From positions 1,674,001-1,738,000 of the forward strand of contig NZ_AP029023.1 of NCBI RefSeq assembly GCF_037076555.1: DNA of 64,000 bases, read 5' to 3'. Origin of the DNA: Methylophilus sp. DW102 (lineage in GTDB: Bacteria; Pseudomonadota; Gammaproteobacteria; Burkholderiales; Methylophilaceae). Below the pieces are notes generated by a model that was given only the letters and a program-made list of their open reading frames with translations, searched no databases and had not been told where the DNA came from. The translations under genes and the position numbers were made by a program. Position 1 is the first letter of the stretch. Every line of letters starts with the position of its first letter. Shown piece by piece: positions 54,710 to 64,000 of the stretch.

Positions 54710-56362
54710 ATGGCAAAACTAACCACACATCCGAGCTGGCATGCGCTGAACCAGCATCAAATTGAAATGCGCGATGTTCAAATGCGCGATCTGTTTAACC
54801 AAAACCCCAAACGCTTCGAAGAATTCAGTTTAACGGTGGACGACATTCTGCTGGACTACTCCAAGCACCGCATCACTAAAGAAACCCTGTCCCAGTTATT
54901 CCAGTTAGCGCGCGACTCAAATATTGAGCAATGGCGCAGCCGCATGTTCAGCGGCGAAAAAATCAACATTACCGAAAAGCGTGCAGTGCTGCACACCGCC
55001 CTGCGTAACCGCAGTAATACACCGGTGTATGTGGATGGCAAGGATGTGATGCCAGAAGTGAATGCCGTACTGGCGCAAATGCGGGCCTTTACCGAGCAAG
55101 TACGCAACGGCCAATGGACAGGATTTACCGGCAAACGGATTACCGATATCGTAAATATCGGTATTGGTGGCTCAGACCTCGGTCCAGTCATGGCATGTGA
55201 TGCGTTAAAACCCTACGCCAGCCCCAACTTGAAAGCCCACTTTGTTTCCAACATTGATGGCGCGCACTTGATGCGTGTATTGGAAGTCTGCGACCCTGAA
55301 ACCACCCTGTTCATCGTCGCCTCCAAAACCTTTACCACCCAGGAAACCATGACCAACGCGCACTCAGCGCGCCGCTGGTTCCTGCAAGCAGCTAAACAAG
55401 ACCAACATGTGGCCAAGCATTTTGTCGCGCTGTCCACCAATGCCAAGGCCGTGCAGGCATTCGGCATAGACACCAACAACATGTTTGCTTTCTGGGACTG
55501 GGTCGGTGGTCGTTACTCCCTGTGGTCAGCCATCGGTCTGTCGATTGCGCTCTATGTCGGCATGGACAACTTTGAACAGTTGCTGGCAGGCGGTCACGCC
55601 ATGGATCAGCACTTCTTGTCGGCGCCACTGGAACAGAACATGCCTGTTATCATGGCCTTGCTGGGGGTCTGGTACAACAATTTCTTCCATGTTGATACGC
55701 ACGCGATTTTGCCTTATGACCAGGGCATGTCTCGCTTTGCGGCCTATCTGCAACAAGCAGACATGGAAAGTAATGGCAAATTTATTTGCCGTGACGGTAG
55801 CCGCGTCAGCTACAAAACGGGCCCGGTCATCTGGGGCGAAGCTGGCACCAACGGCCAGCATGCGTTTTACCAGTTGATTCACCAGGGCACACAAATGGTT
55901 CCGGCAGACTTTTTGATGCCAGCCAACAGCCATTACAAAGTGGGTAGCCCAGACGATCAGCACCATAAAATTCTGCTGGCTAACTTCCTGGCACAAACCC
56001 AAGCCTTGATGTTGGGCAAAACCCGTGAAGAAGCACGCGCCGAACTGGAAGCACAAGGCATGAGCGGCCAGGCACTGGAAGATCTGCTGCCGCATAAAGT
56101 GTTTGAAGGCAACCGCCCAACCACGTCTATCCTGTTTAAACAGCTCACACCCTTTACCTTGGGTAAACTGATTGCGCTTTATGAGCACAAGATTTTTGTG
56201 CAAGGCATGATCTGGGACATTAACAGCTATGACCAGTGGGGTGTGGAATATGGTAAGCAGATTGCGAGCCAAATTCTGCCACAGTTGAATACCAACGAGC
56301 CGGTAAACAGCTTTGATAGCTCAACCAACGGCTTAATCAATTACGCGAAGAAAATTTCATAG
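54710..56362 (+). CDS. pgi: Glucose-6-phosphate isomerase
   Basis: Interconverts glucose-6-phosphate and fructose-6-phosphate, 550 residues as usual. It has [14 protein letters not shown], the catalytic Glu region in [10 protein letters not shown] further down, the family signature [21 protein letters not shown] split across the C-terminus, and a final Lys-rich helix. In a ribulose-monophosphate-pathway organism this links formaldehyde-derived fructose-6-phosphate with glycogen and the oxidative cycle. It ends at terminator 56379-56407. Confidence 0.97.
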   Translation: MAKLTTHPSWHALNQHQIEMRDVQMRDLFNQNPKRFEEFSLTVDDILLDYSKHRITKETLSQLFQLARDSNIEQWRSRMFSGEKINITEKRAVLHTALRNRSNTPVYVDGKDVMPEVNAVLAQMRAFTEQVRNGQWTGFTGKRITDIVNIGIGGSDLGPVMACDALKPYASPNLKAHFVSNIDGAHLMRVLEVCDPETTLFIVASKTFTTQETMTNAHSARRWFLQAAKQDQHVAKHFVALSTNAKAVQAFGIDTNNMFAFWDWVGGRYSLWSAIGLSIALYVGMDNFEQLLAGGHAMDQHFLSAPLEQNMPVIMALLGVWYNNFFHVDTHAILPYDQGMSRFAAYLQQADMESNGKFICRDGSRVSYKTGPVIWGEAGTNGQHAFYQLIHQGTQMVPADFLMPANSHYKVGSPDDQHHKILLANFLAQTQALMLGKTREEARAELEAQGMSGQALEDLLPHKVFEGNRPTTSILFKQLTPFTLGKLIALYEHKIFVQGMIWDINSYDQWGVEYGKQIASQILPQLNTNEPVNSFDSSTNGLINYAKKIS

Positions 56363-56378
56363 CATATTGATTAATATT

Positions 56379-56407
56379 AAAAAAGGCCTCGATTGAGGCC
56401 TTTTTTT
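56379..56407 (+). terminator. Terminator of pgi
   Basis: A 12-bp stem AAAAAAGGCCTC/GAGGCCTTTTTT (56379-56390 with 56395-56406) with a GATT loop; A and T runs make it usable in both directions, including for the converging regulator gene. Confidence 0.9.
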
Positions 56408-56434
56408 ATTGTGCGGTGCTATCTTAAGCACACC

Positions 56435-57076
56435 CTAAACCAATTGGTTCTTGATGGCGTAATGGGTGATGTCGGCATTATGTTTGAGATGCATTTTTTC
56501 GAGCAGCCGCGTCCGGTACATGCTGACCGTTTTCACCGACAATGCGAGTTTATCTGCAATCTCACTGACTGACTGCCCGGAAGCAATCATGCGCATGACC
56601 TGAAACTCGCGATCTGAAAGGGTTTCGTGCAAGGCCACCGCATAATCATTCCCCACCTGCTCGGCCAGAATCTCTGCCACGTTGGGGGTAATGTATTTTT
56701 TGCCTTTGGCCAGCGTGTGTATGGCGGTGAGCAATTCTTCTGACGCCGTATGCTTGCACAGGTAGCCAGAAGCGCCAGAACGAATGGAGCGCACGGCATA
56801 CTGCTCTTCCATGTACATGGAAAGCATCAAGATGTTGAGCGCAGCATTTTCTCGCTTGATGAGCTTTAAGGCTTCTATGCCAGTTTTATCCGGCAACGAA
56901 ATGTCCAGTAGCATGACATCGGCAGCCACTTCACGTACACATTTAATCGCCTGCGCAACATTCTCCGCCTCACCGACGACATCAATATCCCCACTCGCAA
57001 GCAATATTTGCTTGATGCCAGAACGTAAGATGGCATGGTCATCTACGATAATGACTTTTATTTTTTGTATATCCAA
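56435..57076 (-). CDS. NarL/FixJ-family response regulator
   Basis: A 213-residue regulator with a receiver (acidic pair at 12-13, D58 in LLDISLPDKTG, Lys in LCKHTASE) and a LuxR-type HTH (LSDREFQVMRMIASGQS, LSVKTVSMYRTRL). The start is a TTG at 57076, with AGAGGGG upstream; no ATG is available before the conserved VIIVDDH. It is 81 bp downstream of the PAS-kinase gene on the same strand, its likely partner. Confidence 0.92.
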   Translation of the reverse strand: MDIQKIKVIIVDDHAILRSGIKQILLASGDIDVVGEAENVAQAIKCVREVAADVMLLDISLPDKTGIEALKLIKRENAALNILMLSMYMEEQYAVRSIRSGASGYLCKHTASEELLTAIHTLAKGKKYITPNVAEILAEQVGNDYAVALHETLSDREFQVMRMIASGQSVSEIADKLALSVKTVSMYRTRLLEKMHLKHNADITHYAIKNQLV

Positions 57077-57157
57077 CCTGACCCCTCTGTTTTGCTGGTT
57101 GCACCATGGCTAATCCAGAAACTGCGCTGTTGATTGTAAATCGGATCAGCCATTCTG

Positions 57158-58276
57158 TCACGACTCTGCGGGCTTGAACGGTGCTTGCACCCGGATACAA
57201 GTGCCAGACGCGGCGCTGGAAGATTCAATCTGGCACTCGCCCCCCAGTGCCGCCGCCCTTTCCTGCATACCTCTCAGGCCAAATGCGTTCGATTTGATCT
57301 TGTCGGCAGGGGCAATGCCGATGCCATTATCCGTGATGTTCATGAATAACAGCTGATCCTTGAGGCTGAGCTCCACTTCGACCGCATTGGCCTGCGCATA
57401 TTTGGCGATGTTCGAGAGCGCCTCCTGACAAATCCGGAACAACGCCATGGATTGGTCGGGATCACACTCCAAATCATGACAATTGGTGAGAAATTTTGCC
57501 GAGATGCCTAATTGTTTTTTGAACTGGCTCACCTGCCACTCCAGCGCATCCACCAGCCCCAGATCGAGAATGTTGGGTCGCAAATTGCCAGAAATACGAT
57601 GTACGGAATCAAACGTCTGGTTGATGATCCCTTGCAACAAATGCGCTTGCTCGAGGTTGACCGGCTCACCGGCCTCAATTTGCTGGATGATGGTCGACAA
57701 GCCCAGCTTCATCGCGGTCAGGTTGCCGCCGAGGTCATCATGAATTTCACGCGCAATCGACACGCGCTCCTGCTCTTTGACCTGGTTCAAGTGCGCCGTC
57801 AGTGCCTGCAGATCTTGCCTGGCTTGCTCGATCTCCTGTTTTTCATGCTTGCTCTGGCTAATATTGAGCATAATGCCATCCCATTGCACCGCGCCCTGCC
57901 CCAAGTCTTGCACGGTAGCCCGGATATTGACCCATTTCATGTCTTGCCAGTCGGCAATCCAGATTTGTCCTTCCCAATCCAGGCGCTTGTGTTGCCGGGC
58001 GGATTTTTGCAAGTTTTGCTTGAACAGATGGGCGGAAGGTTGATCCATGGCATCAAACAGGGTGTTGGCATCCTTGAGCAATGCTGCGGCCGGGATACCC
58101 AGCAAGGCTTCGCAGCCCTCACTCACATAAGTAAAAACCACTTGAGCATCTGCAGTCATATGCATCTGGAACACGAGTCCTGGAATGCTGGAAACAATGG
58201 CGGAGAATCTGCGCTCGCTTTCATGCAAGGCATGTTGGACACTATCAATAGGAAAATGGCTGGCTGGCGTAGACAC
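57158..58276 (-). CDS. PAS-domain sensor histidine kinase (cytoplasmic)
   Basis: A 372-residue NarX-type kinase with no membrane segment. A PAS domain occupies about 18-140 (ERRFSAIVSSIPGLVFQM). A coiled linker follows, then HisKA_3 with H179 in AREIHDDLGGN and a HATPase domain (FRICQEALSNIAKYAQ, ITDNGIGI, FGLRGMQERAAAL). GTG 58276 is chosen because GAGG lies six bases upstream; the frame extends to a TTG at 58288. It pairs with the regulator at 56435. The signal is unknown but intracellular. Confidence 0.9.
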   Translation of the reverse strand: MSTPASHFPIDSVQHALHESERRFSAIVSSIPGLVFQMHMTADAQVVFTYVSEGCEALLGIPAAALLKDANTLFDAMDQPSAHLFKQNLQKSARQHKRLDWEGQIWIADWQDMKWVNIRATVQDLGQGAVQWDGIMLNISQSKHEKQEIEQARQDLQALTAHLNQVKEQERVSIAREIHDDLGGNLTAMKLGLSTIIQQIEAGEPVNLEQAHLLQGIINQTFDSVHRISGNLRPNILDLGLVDALEWQVSQFKKQLGISAKFLTNCHDLECDPDQSMALFRICQEALSNIAKYAQANAVEVELSLKDQLLFMNITDNGIGIAPADKIKSNAFGLRGMQERAAALGGECQIESSSAASGTCIRVQAPFKPAES

Positions 58277-58394
58277 ATGGCACCTCAATCAAGATGCCAG
58301 CTAGCATATCATGTCAACCCACGGCTGGATATGACAGTCAGTGATCCCGGATAAAACCGCTGTCGATCAACAAAGTGCTGACCAAGCGCACAAG

Positions 58395-60218
58395 CTAGGG
58401 ATTGACGGTGCCAACTAGATCAGTTTCAGTCATCACCCGGTTTTTGCCGCGTTTTTTGGCCAGGTACATGGCCTGATCTGCGCGCGACAAGATGGCACTG
58501 ACATCGTCCTCTTTCTGGAACAAGGCGACACCTGCACTAAAGGTGATCAGCAGCTTTTGGTTATTACCCATGAAGTACTCTTTGGTCAGTGATCGCTGCA
58601 AGCGCGACATAATGATCACCGCCTCTTGCAAGTCGGTCTTGGGCAGAATGACAACAAACTCTTCGCCCCCCATTCTGGTCACAATATCCGTCGGCCTCAC
58701 CGCACGTTTTACCACTGAAGCCAGATGTTTGAGCGCAGCATCCCCGGCGGCATGCCCATGCTGGTCATTGAGCGATTTAAAATTATCGATGTCGAGCAAA
58801 GCCACACTAAATGACTCACCGCTACGCTGAAAACGCGCAATCTCGGCCTGGAAGGCATCGTCCATACCGCGGCGATTGAGCACGCCGGTGAGTTGGTCAA
58901 TTCTGACGACCTCACTCAACTGCTGCAACTCCAGTTGCAATTGATCAATACGGTCTTGCGTATCCGTTGCCTTGCGCTGTTGGATAAGCAAGTCATCGCG
59001 CGAACGCAGGATGTCGGTCTGCATGACAGAAGTATCGCGCATCAACTGGTTGACCAGCTCATTAATTTTAATCAAATCATCAGTTTGAGAGAGCTCTTTG
59101 GCATAGGTCTCGATTTTGCCACTGTAGAGTTCGCTGGCTTCACCCATATATTTGAGCTTATCAATAAAAGTACTGATTAAGGTTTTAAATGAGTTCCTCG
59201 CCTCAATCAGACTGTGCTTGACCAGTCCTTGCTTGTAAATAACCTCTTTGAGGCTTTTTTCGGCTTGTTTAAGCTTGGTTCTATCCAGCGGACCGGTAAT
59301 AATCGACTGTACAGCATAGACCTGACCACTCAGCCAGCTATCTTCAGCCACCAGTTCACCGATATTTTCCAGTAGCAAATGCAACAAGTCGATAATGTCG
59401 CCACGCACGTCATCCTCTTGCGCGCCCATCACCTCGACCCGCATCAATAACGCTTTAAGTGACTTGGCCAAAGCCTCCCACTCTTTAAGCTTTTTAGCGC
59501 GCTCGGCAGATTCCTGCAGGGCCACCGCCTCCGCCTGCAAGTCTGGATACCCTTGCAAACGGGGAATCAAGCCCAGGTAAAGTGTTTGCTTCAACAAGGT
59601 CTGCAAAATGGTAAAAGCGCCATGGAACTGCTGTACTTCAGAGGGCAAACCTTGTTCACTGGATATATCCAAGACAGGTTGCGACGTCGAAGCTGTGGAC
59701 GCGTCAGCCGCATCAGTCAAGGCAATCCCCTCAAGCCGGGCTTCAGAAGGCAACCACATATTCGCCATGCCGATCAACTTGTCGGACAGGCTCTCGTCAT
59801 CACCAAAATTAATGAGCACACGTTCCAGCGTCTCACGCTTTCTGGCAGTATCTATGCCACTGCGCTTGTCGTCCCAGGCTTGCAATAAAACACGAATCGC
59901 CTTGGGCCATTTGGTGGAATGACTAAGCTGCTGTTGCATGGCCTCAGTCAGCAATTCCCCCAGCCCTTGCCAGTTATCCTGTTTAAGCACTTTTTCCCAG
60001 CGGTTAATCCAGTTGGTTTGCTCCAGCGTGTCGTGGGGCAACTGCTTCAATGCCTTGCGCAACGCACTGGCAGCATCCTCCTTCACCGGTTTACCTGCAA
60101 TCTCATAGTAAATCTGCATGTAATTGTCCGGTGTCGGTTCGACACGCCTGACAGCCATTTGCTTGATGGTTTCACGTGCAACTTCTGAAGCTGTCATGGA
60201 TGATCCGTTTGCTGCCAT
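58395..60218 (-). CDS. GGDEF diguanylate cyclase with long N-terminal region
   Basis: About 607 residues. The C-terminal domain has GGEEF at about 517-521, so it should make cyclic di-GMP, with an RPTD inhibitory site five residues before it. The first 430 residues are helical, without membrane segments, and end in a coiled coil (SRDDLLIQQRKATDTQDRI). The N-terminus (TPDNYMQIYYEIAG) resembles a pattern seen in other GGDEF proteins of proteobacteria. ATG 60218 is chosen; ATG 60197 is equally possible. An EAL gene starts 3.4 kb away. Downstream spacer 58289-58394 shows no other gene. Confidence 0.9.
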   Translation of the reverse strand: MAANGSSMTASEVARETIKQMAVRRVEPTPDNYMQIYYEIAGKPVKEDAASALRKALKQLPHDTLEQTNWINRWEKVLKQDNWQGLGELLTEAMQQQLSHSTKWPKAIRVLLQAWDDKRSGIDTARKRETLERVLINFGDDESLSDKLIGMANMWLPSEARLEGIALTDAADASTASTSQPVLDISSEQGLPSEVQQFHGAFTILQTLLKQTLYLGLIPRLQGYPDLQAEAVALQESAERAKKLKEWEALAKSLKALLMRVEVMGAQEDDVRGDIIDLLHLLLENIGELVAEDSWLSGQVYAVQSIITGPLDRTKLKQAEKSLKEVIYKQGLVKHSLIEARNSFKTLISTFIDKLKYMGEASELYSGKIETYAKELSQTDDLIKINELVNQLMRDTSVMQTDILRSRDDLLIQQRKATDTQDRIDQLQLELQQLSEVVRIDQLTGVLNRRGMDDAFQAEIARFQRSGESFSVALLDIDNFKSLNDQHGHAAGDAALKHLASVVKRAVRPTDIVTRMGGEEFVVILPKTDLQEAVIIMSRLQRSLTKEYFMGNNQKLLITFSAGVALFQKEDDVSAILSRADQAMYLAKKRGKNRVMTETDLVGTVNP

Positions 60219-60388
60219 CGTTTTCTGCCAAATCACACTAAAATTAATAGGATGCAAATATTATGCGGGGCGATGATTGGAATTTATTGGTGTATAAGAA
60301 GGTAAATAATTGTTTATTTCAGAAGCTTTACCTCTGCAGGTGAAATGAGGCACGGCGAAAATAAGGCGGTAAAAAAACGTTTTTGCGT

Positions 60389-60394
60389 TACAAT
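60389..60394 (+). promoter_or_regulatory. -10 element of ffs
   Basis: TACAAT at 60389-60394 sits 7 bp before the inferred 5' end of the SRP RNA. No good -35 hexamer is visible. Confidence 0.45.
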
Positions 60395-60401
60395 AGCGTC
60401 C

Positions 60402-60496
60402 GCGGGCCTCCCCGCATTGTAAGGTAGCCAACCTGGTCAGGTGCGGAAGCAAGCAGCCACAACTATCAAGCAAGTGCCGGGGGTTGGGCTCGCCCC
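60402..60496 (+). ncRNA. ffs: Signal recognition particle RNA (small, 4.5S type)
   Basis: About 95 nt of the bacterial small SRP RNA that binds Ffh and targets membrane proteins. The universally conserved apical part is present as GGTCAGGTGCGGAAGCAAGC within 60434-60456, followed by AGCC, and the 3' arm contains GTGCCGGGGG. The ends pair GCGGGC (60402-60407) with GCTCGC (60488-60493). It precedes dnaX, a common position in betaproteobacteria. Ends are estimated to within a few bases. Confidence 0.93.
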
Positions 60497-60623
60497 TTCT
60501 CTCCAGCCCTTCTGTTTGTCATGCCAGCGTTGATCTTAATGTTATGGTTTGTGGCAAGCATGAGTCGGCAAAATAGGCTAAAGTACAGGTTTGCCTTATT
60601 GCTTTTAATCAGTAGAGTGCGCG

Positions 60624-62414
60624 ATGTCTTACCAAGTGTTGGCGCGTAAATGGCGCCCCAAATCTTTTGCCAGTCTGGTGGGCCAGGACCATGTGGTCCA
60701 GGCCCTGAGCAATGCTCTGAGCCAACAGCGCCTGCATCATGCTTACCTGTTTACCGGCACCCGTGGCGTTGGCAAGACCACCCTCTCCCGTATTCTGGCA
60801 AAATCGCTGAACTGTGCGACCGGCATCACCGCAACGCCTTGCGGCGAGTGCGAAGCATGCCGTGCGATTGATATCGGCCGGTATGTAGATTACGTGGAAA
60901 TGGATGCGGCCTCTAACCGCGGTATTGCAGACATGGTGAGCTTGCTTGAGCAGGCGATCTACGCGCCGTCCTCCGGCCGCTTCAAGGTCTACATGATAGA
61001 CGAAGTGCATATGCTGACCAAAGAGGCGTTTAATGCCATGCTGAAAACGCTGGAGGAGCCGCCTGCCCACGTCAAATTCATTCTGGCGACCACAGATCCA
61101 CAAAAAGTCCCGGTCACCATTTTGTCGCGCTGCCTGCAATTCAACCTGCGCCAAATGGCCAGCAGTACCATTACCGCCCACTTGCAAGACATTCTGGGCC
61201 AGGAGCAAATTCCATTTGAGGCGCCCGCATTACAGCTGATAGCGCGTGCGGCCAATGGCAGCATGCGTGATGCGCTCTCACTGACCGACCAGGCAATTGC
61301 TTATGGCAACCAGTCCGTCCGCGAAAGCGATGTGCGCAGCATGCTGGGGGCGATTGACCAGAGCTACCTGTATGATTTGTTGCGGGCGTTGATCGCACAA
61401 GATGCAGCCAGCCTGCTCAATATCGCACAGCAAATGGAGTCGCGCAGCATCGGCTTTGAAAGTGCCCTGAACGATCTTGCAGCTTTGTTGCATGTGCTAG
61501 CTGTCGCGCAATACGCGCCCCAATCAATTGCAGACGATCACCCCGAGCGGCAGAACTTGCTGGAACTTGCCGCAGCCTTGCCCGCAGAAACCCTGCAGCT
61601 GTATTATCAGATTGCTATTTTAGGTCACCGCGATATTGGCCTGGCCCCGGATGCTTATTCAGGCTTTACCATGACGCTGTTGCGTATGCTGGCATTTAAA
61701 GCCGATGCAACGGCCCCCACACCCGCGCCCCCGTCAAGCACAGAAGGTCATGGCCGTGGCAGCGCTCCGAGTGTTGGCAGCGCGCGCGCCGCCTTGGCGC
61801 AAAGTTATCAAGCCAGCAGCGCAACCAACCCTGCAACAGCGGATCATGCGATGCGCAAGCGTGCGGTGGAACAGGCTCCCGAAAGTGCTACTGAACCAGG
61901 CGCATCTTTCACCACTGCCCCCCTGGCAGAAATGTCGCAGCCAGCGCTTTCGGCCCCAGCACCGACAGCCGTTGCCAGTGAAGCAGTACATGTTGCAATG
62001 CCTGAGACGCAAGAAACAAGCGCTGCATTGGACTGGGATGGCAACTGGCGCGCGCTGGTAGAGAACCATTTGAGCAAATTGGGCCTGGTACGCGCACTGG
62101 CACAAAATTGCGAGCTGGTCCAGTTTGAGGACGATGCCATGACATTGCGGATTAGCGAGTCACATAAACACCTGGCCAGTGCCAATTATCTCGAAAAACT
62201 CAATGCTGCTTTAAACAGCCATTTTGGCCGCCGCTTGCAACTGATCATCACCACCAGCCAGGAAGCCAATACGCCCGCCAGACAGCTGGCCGTCGAAAAA
62301 GCAGAATTACAGGATCAGGCTACACAAGCGATTATGAGTGACCGCTTTGTGCAAGGCCTGATGCAGGAAATGGGCGCAACGATAGTGCCAAATTCCATTA
62401 AACCCTTACATTAA
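60624..62414 (+). CDS. dnaX: DNA polymerase III subunits gamma/tau
   Basis: The clamp-loader ATPase, 596 residues. Walker A is GTRGVGKTT (45-53), zinc ligands are C64, C73, C76 and C79, and Walker B is YMIDEVHML. Domain III and an Ala/Pro/Ser-rich linker (about 360-470) lead to a C-terminal tau region (LDWDGNWRALVENHLSKLG). I saw no A-rich slippery heptamer of the E. coli kind, so separate gamma production is not evident. First of the dnaX-ybaB-recR run. Confidence 0.96.
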   Translation: MSYQVLARKWRPKSFASLVGQDHVVQALSNALSQQRLHHAYLFTGTRGVGKTTLSRILAKSLNCATGITATPCGECEACRAIDIGRYVDYVEMDAASNRGIADMVSLLEQAIYAPSSGRFKVYMIDEVHMLTKEAFNAMLKTLEEPPAHVKFILATTDPQKVPVTILSRCLQFNLRQMASSTITAHLQDILGQEQIPFEAPALQLIARAANGSMRDALSLTDQAIAYGNQSVRESDVRSMLGAIDQSYLYDLLRALIAQDAASLLNIAQQMESRSIGFESALNDLAALLHVLAVAQYAPQSIADDHPERQNLLELAAALPAETLQLYYQIAILGHRDIGLAPDAYSGFTMTLLRMLAFKADATAPTPAPPSSTEGHGRGSAPSVGSARAALAQSYQASSATNPATADHAMRKRAVEQAPESATEPGASFTTAPLAEMSQPALSAPAPTAVASEAVHVAMPETQETSAALDWDGNWRALVENHLSKLGLVRALAQNCELVQFEDDAMTLRISESHKHLASANYLEKLNAALNSHFGRRLQLIITTSQEANTPARQLAVEKAELQDQATQAIMSDRFVQGLMQEMGATIVPNSIKPLH

Positions 62415-62439
62415 CCACACGTAACTTCAGGAGCAGACA

Positions 62440-62748
62440 ATGATGAAAGGTGGCATGGGCAATATGATGAAACAGGCCCAAATGATGCAAGCCAATATGC
62501 AAAAAGCCCAGGCAGAACTGGCAAACACTGAGGTGGAAGGTATTGCCAGCAATGGCATGGTCAAAGTGACCATGACCTGTAGCAATGATGTGAAACGCGT
62601 ACAGATTGATGACGCGGCCATGGATGACAAAGAAACACTGGAAGACTTGCTTATGATTGCGTTGAAAGATGCGAAAGCGAAAGCCGAAGCGACCAGTTCA
62701 GCGAAAATGAGTGGCCTGATGCCACCAGGCTTCAAGTTGCCGTTCTAG
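62440..62748 (+). CDS. ybaB: YbaB/EbfC family nucleoid-associated protein
   Basis: A 102-residue DNA-binding protein forming dimers on the nucleoid. It starts [20 protein letters not shown], with the conserved helix and the [17 protein letters not shown] segment. CAGGAG lies upstream of ATG 62440. Between dnaX (25 bp) and recR (43 bp), the standard arrangement. Confidence 0.95.
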   Translation: MMKGGMGNMMKQAQMMQANMQKAQAELANTEVEGIASNGMVKVTMTCSNDVKRVQIDDAAMDDKETLEDLLMIALKDAKAKAEATSSAKMSGLMPPGFKLPF

Positions 62749-62791
62749 TGCCTAACGCCCACCCATATTATCGTCGACGCGGAGACCAGGC

Positions 62792-63391
62792 GTGAATCAC
62801 CCGGCAGTTCTGGATCAGCTGATCAGTGCCCTGCGCTGTCTGCCGGGCGTGGGGCCTAAATCCTCCACGCGGATGGCCTATCACTTGCTGCAACGTGACC
62901 GTGAAGGTGCGCAAAAGCTGGCAGCCAGTCTACAACAGGCGCTGGATAAGCTGGCGCATTGCGATTATTGCAACAACTTCAGCGAGCATCGCGTATGCAG
63001 CGTGTGCCAGGATACCCACAGAGACAAATCCACGCTATGTGTGGTGGAGATGCCGACCGACCTCATGATGCTGGAGAATACGCGTAGCTATCAGGGCCAA
63101 TATTTTGTATTAATGGGAAAACTCTCGCCCATGGATGGCATTGGGCCCAAAGACATTCACCTGGATAAACTGCTCAAACGTGCACAGGACAGCGCGATAA
63201 ACGAAGTGATTATTGCCACCAACTTTACCTCCGAGGGTGAAGCCACTGCACACTATATTGGGCAGATGCTCAAATCGCGTGGCATTCGCGTCAGCCGGAT
63301 TGCGCGTGGGTTGCCGATGGGTGGTGAGATTGAGTATGTGGACAGTGGCACGCTGTCTACCGCGTTGCTGGAAAGAAAAGCCGTCACTTAA
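62792..63391 (+). CDS. recR: Recombination mediator RecR
   Basis: A 199-residue protein of the RecFOR pathway that loads RecA. An N-terminal HhH ([17 protein letters not shown]), a zinc finger [16 protein letters not shown], a Toprim domain ([16 protein letters not shown]) and a Walker B-like C-terminus are in order. The start is GTG 62792 with GGAG upstream. Last gene of the dnaX-ybaB-recR run. The spacer 63392-63607 shows no further gene. Confidence 0.97.
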   Translation: MNHPAVLDQLISALRCLPGVGPKSSTRMAYHLLQRDREGAQKLAASLQQALDKLAHCDYCNNFSEHRVCSVCQDTHRDKSTLCVVEMPTDLMMLENTRSYQGQYFVLMGKLSPMDGIGPKDIHLDKLLKRAQDSAINEVIIATNFTSEGEATAHYIGQMLKSRGIRVSRIARGLPMGGEIEYVDSGTLSTALLERKAVT

Positions 63392-63607
63392 CAGCAAAGC
63401 AATCGTCAAGCAGTCAAGATAACTGCTGTATTTGATGCCCTTGTGCCAAGACCTTAACAAGTTTTTAAGCACACTTGTCTTTTATCTTCGTTTTTTCTCT
63501 TCATAAACACTCTGTCCTGTCGTTATACAAATGACAGCCTCCCGGTTTTTAATCAGGCGAGTCGTCATTATCGTGAGCTAATAAAAATAAAAGCAAGGTC
63601 GTATTCC

Positions 63608-64000
63608 ATGGAATTATTTCTGCATACTTTTGACGCCAATAGTCATACCAACTCTGAAAGTCCGCATTTTTCAGGCATCAACACCGCATCTTTCAGTTAT
63701 GAGACTGAAGCAGAACTACTGCAGATTTTAGACCGTGTCATTGCCGAGGAGCCTGCACATACGCTCAGAGATACCTGGGTGCTGGTGTCACAGGACAAGC
63801 AGGCCATGCATCCAATGGAAGCCTTGCAGGCCACCATGCCATTCAATACCTTTTATGCTAGGCATAAATACCCGTGGCTGCTGTCTGAGCTGACGCCACA
63901 TGTGCAAATGCATTATCAACCGATTGTCGACTTTGGCCAGAGTGGCAAAGTGTTTGGCTTTGAAGCCTTGTGCAGACTGAAAACACCAGAAGGTAAGTGG
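63608..64000 (+). CDS. EAL-domain protein, 3' end outside window
   Basis: The first 131 residues of a protein cut by the right edge. Residues 1-105 are a non-annotated N-terminal part (MELFLHTFDANSHTNSESPH). From about 105 on, VQMHYQPIVDFG and FGFEALCRL match the start of an EAL phosphodiesterase domain, with the E of EAL in FEALC. It likely degrades cyclic di-GMP or is an inactive sensor; residues deciding this lie outside. ATG 63608 has AAGG upstream at a long distance. Confidence 0.85.
   Translation, partial: MELFLHTFDANSHTNSESPHFSGINTASFSYETEAELLQILDRVIAEEPAHTLRDTWVLVSQDKQAMHPMEALQATMPFNTFYARHKYPWLLSELTPHVQMHYQPIVDFGQSGKVFGFEALCRLKTPEGKW

Noticed and set aside
60624..62414. Programmed frameshift in dnaX for gamma
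   Set aside because: I found no A-AAA-AAG type slippery site followed by a hairpin; only short A runs near the 3' end.
1..64000. CRISPR array, prophage, insertion sequence or tRNA gene
   Set aside because: No regularly spaced direct repeats with unique spacers, no transposase or phage genes, and no cloverleaf-like stretch were seen on reading the spacers.

Overview
The window looks like a chromosomal segment of a methylotrophic betaproteobacterium of the Methylophilaceae type (Methylophilus, Methylotenera or Methylovorus relatives). This is an inference from gene content: the order yceD-rpmF-plsX-fabH-fabD-fabG-acpP-fabF, the order ffs-dnaX-ybaB-recR, a two-subunit pyruvate carboxylase, a MoxY-like sensor kinase and a glycogen gene set with a family 57 glycoside hydrolase. 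Almost all of the 64 kb is dense housekeeping DNA. No insertion sequence, prophage, CRISPR array, rRNA or tRNA gene was seen. RNA genes are limited to the small SRP RNA (ffs).

Layout. 1-4 kb: the 3' part of a Rieske oxygenase gene, an EamA-type permease and a NarL-type two-component pair. 4-6 kb: a PPK2 polyphosphate kinase and an isolated DUF3883/PD-(D/E)XK-like gene of unknown role in an AT-rich pocket. 6-11 kb: typA and two tandem DEAD-box RNA helicases. 11-17 kb: truncated haemoglobin, purT, an orphan sigma54 response regulator and a TonB-dependent receptor preceded by three evenly spaced palindromes. 17-23 kb: tilS, accA and dnaE. 23-24.4 kb: two tandem Tpx-family genes, one lacking the peroxidatic cysteine. 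24.4-31 kb: the fatty-acid synthesis cluster. 31-34.6 kb: pycA-pycB. 34.6-38.7 kb: a Maf pyrophosphatase, a DUF4139 protein, an RsmI-like methyltransferase and a divergent hxlR/SnoaL-like pair. 39-43.7 kb: dinB, mutL and a SUV3-like helicase. 43.8-46.7 kb: amiC-tsaE, head to head with queG. 46.7-56.4 kb: sugar and glycogen genes (ROK kinase, malQ, GH57, glgC on the minus strand; glgB and pgi on the plus strand). 56.4-60.2 kb: a second two-component pair and a diguanylate cyclase. 60.4-63.4 kb: ffs, dnaX, ybaB, recR. From 63.6 kb: the start of an EAL-domain protein cut by the window end.

How it fits together. PycAB supplies oxaloacetate from pyruvate. AccA and the fab cluster carry carbon into lipids. 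Pgi, GlgC and GlgB direct hexose phosphate to glycogen, while GH57, MalQ and the ROK kinase remodel glucan and recover glucose. No glycogen synthase or phosphorylase gene lies in the window.

The least explained items are the three palindromes at an exact 32-bp period upstream of the TonB receptor, the cysteine-less Tpx paralogue, the orphan DUF3883 gene and the SUV3-like helicase. I did not find convincing evidence for a large undescribed multi-gene system.
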